A DNA stretch of 27,714 nt from Bacteroidota bacterium. GTDB taxonomy: Bacteria > Bacteroidota > Bacteroidia > Flavobacteriales > Flavobacteriaceae. The notes beneath the pieces were generated by a model. That model was not told the DNA's origin and did no database searches. It saw only the letters and a program-made list of their open reading frames with translations. The stretch lies in the NCBI GenBank assembly GCA_023386585.1, contig JAEWJM010000014.1:1-27714 (forward strand). The letters are read 5' to 3'. The translations under genes and the position numbers were made by a program. Below are positions 22,389-27,714 of the stretch, in pieces; positions within the stretch are counted from its first letter, which is position 1; the number at the start of each line of letters is the position of its first letter.

Positions 22389-23339
22389 TTGAACGAAAGA
22401 ACAATTGAACTCGTAGACATAGCACCGAAGGATTTTTGGGGCGCTCAGGACATCCACCTCGAAACCATAAAGAAATACTATCCCAAACTTAAAATAGTTG
22501 CCCGCGGCACCACAATAAAGGCTTTTGGCGAAAAAGAAGTGCTTGATGAATTTGAAGCGCGGTTCAATCGCCTTATGGTGCATTTCAGCCGTTATAACCG
22601 CATCGACGACAATGTAATCGAGCGTGTGATCCAAAGTAATTCTCAGGAAGAGCAACGGATGCCAGATCACGAAAAGATCTTGGTTCACGGCGTAGGAGGG
22701 AAGATCATCAGGCCGATGACGCCAAACCAGCATCTGCTTGTTGAAAAAATGAACAAGAACGACATGGTGTTTGCCGTTGGGCCCGCGGGAACCGGAAAAA
22801 CTTATACTGGTGTGGCGATGGCGGTCAAGGCGCTAAAGGAAAAACAGGTAAAGCGGATCATTCTAACCAGGCCGGCAGTCGAAGCGGGCGAAAATCTGGG
22901 ATTTCTTCCCGGCGATATGAAGGAAAAACTCGATCCGTACATGCAGCCGCTTTACGACGCTCTCCGTGATATGCTGCCGCCGCAAACGCTTGAAGATTAC
23001 ATTCTCAAGGGAATTATCCAGATTGCACCGCTTGCCTTTATGCGTGGGCGGACGCTTGACAATGCTTTCGTAATTCTTGATGAGGCGCAGAATACCACGC
23101 ATTCGCAAATGAAAATGTTCCTGACGCGAATGGGAAAAAGTGCGAAGTTTATGATTACGGGCGATCCCGGTCAGGTGGATTTACCGCGAAGGACGATATC
23201 CGGACTGAAAGAAGCGCTGCTGGTGTTGAAAGACATCGAAGGAATCGGAATAATTTATCTTGATGATAAGGATATTGTGCGTCACAGGCTGGTAAAAAAG
23301 GTCATCGACGCCTACAAACAGATTGAAAATCAGGATTAA
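22389..23339 (+). CDS. phoH: PhoH-like ATPase
   Basis: This 316-residue protein appears to start at TTG (22389, MNERTIELVDIAP); there is no in-frame ATG between the promoter and this codon, and the N-terminus fits the family. An N-terminal KH-like segment is at about 30-66 (KIVARGTTIKAFGEKEVLDEF). The P-loop NTPase core follows, with Walker A GPAGTGKT (131-138), RPAVEAGE at 161-168 and Walker B VILDEAQN (228-235), then TGDPGQVDLP. PhoH proteins are ATPases implicated in RNA processing and ribosome maturation. Divergent from the SAM hydrolase operon; followed by a terminator and purC. Confidence 0.95.
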   Translation: MNERTIELVDIAPKDFWGAQDIHLETIKKYYPKLKIVARGTTIKAFGEKEVLDEFEARFNRLMVHFSRYNRIDDNVIERVIQSNSQEEQRMPDHEKILVHGVGGKIIRPMTPNQHLLVEKMNKNDMVFAVGPAGTGKTYTGVAMAVKALKEKQVKRIILTRPAVEAGENLGFLPGDMKEKLDPYMQPLYDALRDMLPPQTLEDYILKGIIQIAPLAFMRGRTLDNAFVILDEAQNTTHSQMKMFLTRMGKSAKFMITGDPGQVDLPRRTISGLKEALLVLKDIEGIGIIYLDDKDIVRHRLVKKVIDAYKQIENQD

Positions 23340-23344
23340 AAATT

Positions 23345-23366
23345 GCGGCGAAAAAGCCGCTTTTTT
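23345..23366 (+). terminator. Rho-independent terminator of phoH
   Basis: gcggc (23345-23349) pairs with gccgc (23356-23360), followed by six T. It begins 5 bp after the phoH stop codon. Confidence 0.85.
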
Positions 23367-23378
23367 ATTATCCGCGCT

Positions 23379-23410
23379 TTTGCGGAAATTTTTTAAAGAG
23401 CGTACTTTTG
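23379..23410 (+). promoter_or_regulatory. Promoter of purC
   Basis: TTTG (23379-23382), a 20-bp spacer and TACTTTTG (23403-23410), with about 19 nt to the ATG. The -33 TTTG lies in the loop and 3' arm of a small hairpin TCCGC/GCGGA (23371-23385) that is itself followed by a T-rich stretch. Confidence 0.7.
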
Positions 23411-23429
23411 CGCAAACTTCAACACAACC

Positions 23430-24383
23430 ATGCAAACTTTAACTACAACCGATTTTAACTTCCCGGGGCAGAAATCCGTTTATCACGGAAAGGTTCGCGA
23501 TGTTTACAATATAAATGACAAATTACTGGTGATGGTTGCCACCGACCGTCTTTCCGCCTTTGATGTGGTTCTGCCCGAAGGAATTCCGTACAAAGGCCAG
23601 ATACTGAACCAGATCGCCACGCAGTTCATGCAAATGACATCTGACATAGTGCCGAACTGGCTTCTTGCGACTCCCGATCCGAATGTTGCGATTGGACATT
23701 TATGCGAACCTTTTAAGGTTGAGATGGTGATCCGCGGTTATTTGGCAGGCCACGCCGCGCGGGAATATGCTGCGGGAAAACGTGTTTTATGCGGCGTTGA
23801 ACTTCCGGAAGGATTGCATGAAAATGATAAACTTCCACAGCCTATAATTACGCCAACAACCAAGGCAGATAACGGATCGCATGATGAAGACATCTCGAAA
23901 GAGGAAATTTTAGCAAAGGGAATCGTAAGTCCGCACGATTATCGAATATTAGAAGATTACACCCTTGCCTTATATAAAAGAGGAACTGAAATCGCTGCGT
24001 CGAGAGGTTTGATTTTAGTTGACACGAAATACGAATTCGGGAAAACAGCCGAAGGTCAAATCGTTTTGATCGATGAAATCCATACGCCGGATTCTTCGCG
24101 GTATTTTTATTTGGAAGGATACGAGCAACGGCAAGAAAAAGGCGAGGAACAAAAGCAACTTTCAAAAGAATTCGTCAGAAGATGGCTTATCGAAAACGGA
24201 TTCCAGGGAAAGGCGGGGCAGGAAATCCCGTTGATGTCGGAGGAATACGTAAATTCGGTCAGCCGCCGCTATATAGAACTGTATGAGAAAATTACAGGCA
24301 AAGACTTCGAGGCGGTGGAAACATCTTCAATCAGGGATAGGATCAAAGAGAATGTCGAGAAGTATCTCCATGAGTGTCGATAA
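23430..24383 (+). CDS. purC: Phosphoribosylaminoimidazole-succinocarboxamide synthase (SAICAR synthetase)
   Basis: This 317-residue protein is complete and of the longer SAICAR synthetase type. It condenses CAIR with aspartate using ATP in de novo purine synthesis. Motifs are YHGKVRDVYNI at the N-terminus (nucleotide-binding loop), ATDRLSAFDVVLPEGIPYKG, PFKVEMVIRGYLAGHAA, the substrate loop PTTKADNGSHDE, VDTKYEFG and LIDEIHTPDSSRYF. It has its own strong promoter and is not clustered with other pur genes here. The next gene is 93 bp downstream. Confidence 0.97.
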   Translation: MQTLTTTDFNFPGQKSVYHGKVRDVYNINDKLLVMVATDRLSAFDVVLPEGIPYKGQILNQIATQFMQMTSDIVPNWLLATPDPNVAIGHLCEPFKVEMVIRGYLAGHAAREYAAGKRVLCGVELPEGLHENDKLPQPIITPTTKADNGSHDEDISKEEILAKGIVSPHDYRILEDYTLALYKRGTEIAASRGLILVDTKYEFGKTAEGQIVLIDEIHTPDSSRYFYLEGYEQRQEKGEEQKQLSKEFVRRWLIENGFQGKAGQEIPLMSEEYVNSVSRRYIELYEKITGKDFEAVETSSIRDRIKENVEKYLHECR

Positions 24384-24476
24384 TTGTTAAAATATTGTTA
24401 TAATAATCTGATTGTGTAACATTTATGATTGAGCAACGTCTTGTCGGCAATCAATTATTAATTAAAAACAATCATC

Positions 24477-24863
24477 ATGAAAAAAACAATCATCGCACTC
24501 GGAATGGCAGTGTTGTCATTCACAACGGTTTCAGCAGCATCGGCTGTCAATCCCACAAAATTTCAATCAGAAAGTTTAATTCCTCAAGGCACTACACCGC
24601 TTTGCGTGGCAATCAGTAAAGGCGAACTTGATGTCGTAAAGAAGTTTGTTGAATACGGTGCCGACGTTAACGAGAAATCAAACGGACTCACTCCACTGAT
24701 GATCGCAGCAACCTACAATCAGGTAGAGATCATTCGCTACCTGCTCTCAAAAGGAGCTGATGCCCGGATAAAAAATGACAGCGGATACACAGCGCTGAAG
24801 TTCGCACAGCTTTCTAAATCGAACGAAGCCGCTGCAGTTTTAGCTGAGGTCAAACAATCTTGA
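24477..24863 (+). CDS. Exported ankyrin-repeat protein
   Basis: This 128-residue protein has a signal peptide (KKTIIALGMAVLSFTTVSAASA, cleavage near residue 22). Two ankyrin repeats follow, about 39-68 (TPLCVAISKGELDVVKKFVEYGADVN) and about 72-101 (TPLMIAATYNQVEIIRYLLSKGAD), plus a partial third (GYTALKFAQL). Ankyrin repeats mediate protein binding; a periplasmic binding or inhibitor role is possible but not shown. The start ATG at 24477 is preceded by an A/T-rich leader ending aacaatcatc. It is monocistronic with its own terminator. Confidence 0.88.
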   Translation: MKKTIIALGMAVLSFTTVSAASAVNPTKFQSESLIPQGTTPLCVAISKGELDVVKKFVEYGADVNEKSNGLTPLMIAATYNQVEIIRYLLSKGADARIKNDSGYTALKFAQLSKSNEAAAVLAEVKQS

Positions 24864-24876
24864 ATGAGTTATGAAG

Positions 24877-24902
24877 AGACGCTTTAGGGCGTCTTTTTTT
24901 TT
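24877..24902 (+). terminator. Rho-independent terminator after the ankyrin gene
   Basis: agacgc (24877-24882) pairs with gcgtct (24889-24894), followed by a run of T. It begins 13 bp after the stop codon. Confidence 0.88.
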
Positions 24903-25044
24903 ATCTACTTTTTTTATCGGCGATGCAACTAAATTCCCAAGTCAGTCGTCTACAGGCTAAGTAACAGTACAATAGAAAAAGCTAGTTCGTTAAAATTTAG
25001 TTAAAATAAAGTACTGTGTAAAACAAGATACCTGTTTTTAGATA

Positions 25045-25052
25045 TATATTTG
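25045..25052 (+). promoter_or_regulatory. -7 box TATATTTG upstream of the small exported protein
   Basis: This perfect TAnnTTTG match is 49 bp before the ATG at 25102. No clear -33 element. The leader is rich in AATCA-type motifs, like that of the ankyrin gene. Confidence 0.5.
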
Positions 25053-25101
25053 CATAGGAATTTAGCACAACAATCAATCATCAATTTAAAAATCAATCGT
25101 C

Positions 25102-25479
25102 ATGAAAACTTTAATCTTAACAGCAGCAGTAGCCCTAGCAACAATCACAACCAGCTTTGCACGCAACAACGAAGGCGGAATCAAATACCCGCAATCTGAA
25201 GAAATGGTAATGGAACCGGAAACAATCCCGGAACCAGTTTCAATTGAAAGTTTGGAACGCACCATTCTTGAAGACAATAAGATAATCGAAAGCGATGCGA
25301 TTCCAGCAGTAGAAGGCAGCAGCCTGGATCGCATCCTTTACGCTATCGAACAGGATCACAGAATTACCGAAAGTCCGGTTGACAATACTGTTTATCCACT
25401 AAACTTTCGTAAAATCAATAAGGCTGCAGTCATTCTAAAAGTGCGGAATCAAAAAGCCCACTTGGTCGGAAGCTTGTAA
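25102..25479 (+). CDS. Small exported protein of unknown function
   Basis: This 125-residue protein has a signal peptide (KTLILTAAVALATITTSFA, cleavage near residue 20). The mature part starts acidic (SEEMVMEPETIPEPVSIESLE), continues with a helical polar stretch (LDRILYAIEQDHRITES) and ends basic (RKINKAAVILKVRNQKAH). I do not recognise a family. Short secreted proteins of this kind are common in flavobacteria. It is flanked by its own promoter box and terminator and is not part of an operon. Confidence 0.8.
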   Translation: MKTLILTAAVALATITTSFARNNEGGIKYPQSEEMVMEPETIPEPVSIESLERTILEDNKIIESDAIPAVEGSSLDRILYAIEQDHRITESPVDNTVYPLNFRKINKAAVILKVRNQKAHLVGSL

Positions 25480-25500
25480 TTAAAATCATATTTTAAAAAA

Positions 25501-25525
25501 AAGCACCCATTGCGGTGCTTTTTTT
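25501..25525. terminator. Bidirectional terminator between the small exported protein and the M42 peptidase
   Basis: aagcacc (25501-25507) pairs with ggtgctt (25514-25520), flanked by an A run on the left and a T run on the right. It serves both convergent genes and reaches into the last codons of the peptidase. Confidence 0.85.
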
Positions 25526-26612
25526 ATTTGTAGTAGGAGTAACTTTCGCCGTCGATCATTTTCAGGAGCGATTCATAAATCAATCGGATAACATTTTCCA
25601 CGTCTTCGCGATGAACCATTTCCACTGTTGTGTGCATATATCGCAGTGGAAGTGAAATAAGCGCAGACGCGACGCCCCCATTGCTGTAGGCGAAAGCATC
25701 GGTATCAGTTCCTGTTACCCTTGAAGAAGCCAGCCGCTGAAACGGAATCTCTTTTTCCTGCGCCGCCTCCAAAATCAGTTCACGAAGATTATTCTGCACA
25801 GCCGGCGCGTAGGTGATAACAGGACCTTTTCCAATCTGGATCTCACCCTCAATCTTTTTATTGATCATCGGAGTCGTAGTATCATGGCAAACATCCGTTA
25901 TGATCGCGGCGTTGGGACGAATCGTCTTGGTGATCATTTCGGCGCCCCGCAAACCGACTTCTTCCTGAACCGAATTGGTAATGTAGAGTCCAAACGGCAG
26001 CTTTTTCTTATTCTCATGCAGCAAACGGCCGACTTCGGCAATCATGAATCCACCCATGCGGTTGTCGATCGCGCGACAAACAAACTTATTGCCGTTCAGG
26101 ATCATGAACTCGTCCGGATAGGTAATCACACATCCAACATGAACGCCGGCATTTTCAACCTCTTCCTTGGTTTCGCAGCCTATATCTATAAATAGATTGT
26201 CAATTTTTGCATTCTCTTCCTTGTCGCGGTTCCGCGTATGAATCGCAGGCCATCCAAAGACACCCTGGACAATCCCTTTCTTTGTATGGATGTTCACCCG
26301 TTTTGACGGCGCGATCTGGTGATCGGACCCGCCGTTGCGTATGACATAAATCAGCCCATTGTCCGTTATATAATTAACGTACCACGAAATTTCGTCGGCG
26401 TGGCCTTCAATGACCACCTTGTACGGCGCATCGGGATTGATAACCCCAACGGTCGTTCCGTAGGTATCAGTTATAAATGTATCAACGTACGGACGCATAT
26501 ACTCCATCCAGAGTTTCTGGCCTTCGGCCTCGTAACCTGTTGGTGAGGCGTTGTTGAGATAACGTTCTAAAAATGCCAGTGACTGGTCGTTTAGCAAACC
26601 TTGTGAAGCCAT
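25524..26612 (-). CDS. M42 family metallopeptidase (glutamyl aminopeptidase/endoglucanase-like)
   Basis: This 362-residue di-zinc aminopeptidase of the M42 family is cytosolic, with no signal peptide. Candidate metal and catalytic residues are His71 with Asp73 (EGHADEI), Asp183 (AIDNRMGG), Glu217/Glu218 (SVQEEVGLRG), Asp240 (ITDVCHD) and His327 (RYMHTTVEM). M42 enzymes form large oligomers that trim peptides released by proteases. All expected ligands are present, so it should be active. It is divergent from the DUF4294 gene across a 78-bp gap; a possible promoter on the minus strand has TTG near 26653 and TATTTTAG at 26632-26625. Confidence 0.94.
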   Translation of the reverse strand: MASQGLLNDQSLAFLERYLNNASPTGYEAEGQKLWMEYMRPYVDTFITDTYGTTVGVINPDAPYKVVIEGHADEISWYVNYITDNGLIYVIRNGGSDHQIAPSKRVNIHTKKGIVQGVFGWPAIHTRNRDKEENAKIDNLFIDIGCETKEEVENAGVHVGCVITYPDEFMILNGNKFVCRAIDNRMGGFMIAEVGRLLHENKKKLPFGLYITNSVQEEVGLRGAEMITKTIRPNAAIITDVCHDTTTPMINKKIEGEIQIGKGPVITYAPAVQNNLRELILEAAQEKEIPFQRLASSRVTGTDTDAFAYSNGGVASALISLPLRYMHTTVEMVHREDVENVIRLIYESLLKMIDGESYSYYK

Positions 26613-26665
26613 TCCTTTTTTTCGCTAAAATAAAACATTGGCATTAAGTGCAACAAAAGAAAATG

Positions 26666-26673
26666 TATTTTTG
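26666..26673 (+). promoter_or_regulatory. -7 box TATTTTTG upstream of the DUF4294 gene
   Basis: This TAnnTTTG match ends 17 bp before the ATG at 26691. The nearest TTG (26638-26640) is 25 bp upstream, longer than usual. Confidence 0.5.
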
Positions 26674-26690
26674 ACTAAAATAAATTGTAA

Positions 26691-27377
26691 ATGAACAGGC
26701 TCCAGATCGCATTAATCTTCTTTATTTTCCCCGTTTTTGCTATTGCTCAGGAAGTTAAAAAAGATACTGTCCGTTCAGAAATAACCACCGAAGAAATCGA
26801 TACTATTCCAGATCCCATTTTGCTTGAAGAAGTTGTCATAAGCAAGGACAAGCTGGACGAAGAAAGCAAAAAGCAATTCCTGCTTTTACAGAATCGCGTA
26901 TATAAAGTCTACCCTTACGCGAAGATCGCTGCCGAACGCCTGACAGCGCTCGACCACAATATGGCAAAGCTTAAAACCGATCGCGAACGAAAAAAATATT
27001 TTAAGATCGTAGAGAAATACATCGAAGACGAGTTTACCGACAGGCTTAAAAAGCTTTCGCACAAGCAGGGTCAGATTCTGGTGAAGCTGATTTACAGGCA
27101 AACCGGAGCAACGACATTTGATCTGGTAAAGGAATATAAAAGTGGATGGAAAGCCTTTTGGGCAAGTAATACGGCTCGCGTTTTTGATATTAATCTCAAG
27201 GAAAAATATGTTCCGTATGAAGTCAACGAAGATTACCTAATCGAAACTATATTGGTCAGGGCCTTCGACAGCGGAAGGCTCACGCGCCAGGCTGCCGCAA
27301 ATCCTGTCGATTACGACAAGCTCAATGAGTATTGGATTGCCCGAGTAGCAGCACAGGATAAGAAGAAGAAGGATTAG
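26691..27377 (+). CDS. DUF4294 domain-containing exported protein
   Basis: This 228-residue protein has an N-terminal signal peptide (NRLQIALIFFIFPVFAIAQ, cleavage near residue 20). A polar linker (EEIDTIPDPILLEEVVIS) leads into the DUF4294 domain at about 60-200, with NRVYKVYPYAKIAAERL, KKYFKIVEKYIEDEF, LVKLIYRQTGATTFDLVKEYKSGWKAFW and YDKLNEYWIARVAA. The domain is typical of Bacteroidota and its function is unknown. The C-terminus is basic (QDKKKKD). The stop codon is followed within 10 bp by copy B of the modular repeat and no other terminator. Confidence 0.88.
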   Translation: MNRLQIALIFFIFPVFAIAQEVKKDTVRSEITTEEIDTIPDPILLEEVVISKDKLDEESKKQFLLLQNRVYKVYPYAKIAAERLTALDHNMAKLKTDRERKKYFKIVEKYIEDEFTDRLKKLSHKQGQILVKLIYRQTGATTFDLVKEYKSGWKAFWASNTARVFDINLKEKYVPYEVNEDYLIETILVRAFDSGRLTRQAAANPVDYDKLNEYWIARVAAQDKKKKD

Positions 27378-27386
27378 AAGCTTCTT

Positions 27387-27467
27387 CCGGCTGTCCGCTG
27401 TATCTTTTGCAAACCTCAAAGGTTTTGAAAACCTTTGAGGTTTTGCGCAAAAGGATGCCGCTTCCAT
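27387..27467. repeat. Modular intergenic repeat, copy B (long hairpin)
   Basis: The left arm GGCTGTCCGC (27387-27396) and right arm CGCTTCCATCC (27457-27467) are the same as in copy A (17409-17445). Here they bracket about 60 bp made of nested inverted repeats: ATCTTTTGC with GCAAAAGGAT (27400-27408/27445-27454) outside, and a 16-bp perfect palindrome inside (27409-27441). Confidence 0.78.
27409..27441. repeat. 16-bp perfect inverted repeat
   Basis: aaacctcaaaggtttt (27409-27424) is the exact complement of aaaacctttgaggttt (27426-27441), separated by one base. Transcribed, it would form a long stable stem and could end transcription of the DUF4294 gene. From memory, similar CCTCAAAGG/CCTTTGAGG palindromes recur in Flavobacterium intergenic regions. 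Confidence 0.9.
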
Positions 27468-27640
27468 CCGGGCTAGGGCTTGGCGGTTGCGATGCAATTT
27501 TTTTCCACAAAAACGGTGATCGCGCAATAGGGCAAAACGAGCTGCGTTTACAAAATCCGAGTGCTGAGCACATTAGCGAGAGCGGCTAAAAAACTTTCCG
27601 AAAATTTACCGTTTGGGTTTGGAAATGCAAAAAACAGGTG
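27468..27640. other. Intergenic stretch, no gene recognised
   Basis: Between the repeat and the right-edge promoter I find no convincing ORF or RNA gene. Together with the repeat, the region from 27378 to the edge has no assignable gene. Confidence 0.5.
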
Positions 27641-27648
27641 TACTTTTG
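27618..27648 (+). promoter_or_regulatory. Promoter reading off the right edge
   Basis: TTTG (27618-27621), a 19-bp spacer and TACTTTTG (27641-27648). This is among the best promoter matches in the window. The transcript would start near 27653 and run out of the window; no start codon or RNA gene is identifiable in the remaining 60 bp. Confidence 0.6.
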
Positions 27649-27714
27649 CACCCGCATTCGGCAGTTGTTCTTTTACATTTTGGGGTTTTGGTTTTTTGGG
27701 AGCGGTGCTTACGA

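Noticed and set aside
22299..22733. N-terminal extension of the SAM hydrolase (long open frame to 22733)
   Set aside because: The extension is antisense to the phoH coding region and crosses the divergent promoters; the family start MSIITLTTDYG at 22298 is clear.

Overview
The window is a chromosomal segment of a Bacteroidota bacterium, almost certainly Flavobacteriaceae and probably Flavobacterium or a close relative. The evidence is the gliding-motility genes gldF and gldG, a secreted nuclease with a type IX secretion (T9SS) sorting tail, a DUF4294 protein, a DUF4369/TlpA-type lipoprotein, the general lack of Shine-Dalgarno sequences, and repeated promoter boxes of the Bacteroidota form TAnnTTTG. 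By eye the base composition is in the mid-40s % GC, higher than many Flavobacterium. I see no phage, plasmid, transposase or CRISPR genes.

Layout. Positions 1-300 hold a tandem/palindromic repeat patch and a tRNA-Tyr with its promoter. Positions 380-3530 (minus) carry a thioredoxin-fold lipoprotein, a CstB-like persulfide dioxygenase/rhodanese fusion and a J-domain/KTSC protein. Positions 3682-5643 (plus) encode the secreted nuclease. Positions 5670-14080 form a stress and signalling block: YtxH-like protein, SDR oxidoreductase and DUF892 protein (one minus-strand run), a PAS histidine kinase divergent from a single-domain response regulator, a YdaT-like small protein, an ECF sigma factor with DoxX, a DUF1508 protein, and a 916-residue PAS/GAF receptor with no output domain. 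Positions 14187-18640 hold a small unknown protein, mnmE, an aldehyde dehydrogenase and dnaN.

Positions 18737-22298 are a tight minus-strand operon: SAM hydrolase, ABM-fold protein, gldF, gldG. It is divergent from phoH, followed by purC. The right end has two small exported proteins (one with ankyrin repeats), an M42 aminopeptidase and the DUF4294 protein, then a modular hairpin repeat and a strong promoter reading off the right edge.

Most of the window is core flavobacterial housekeeping. The parts that deserve a second look are the repeats (left-edge palindrome beside tRNA-Tyr, two copies of a repeat with conserved arms and a variable hairpin, and a heptanucleotide tandem repeat inside the mnmE G domain) and the 5.7-14 kb signalling block, especially the receptor that lacks a transmitter. 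I did not find a clearly new multi-gene defence or biosynthetic system.
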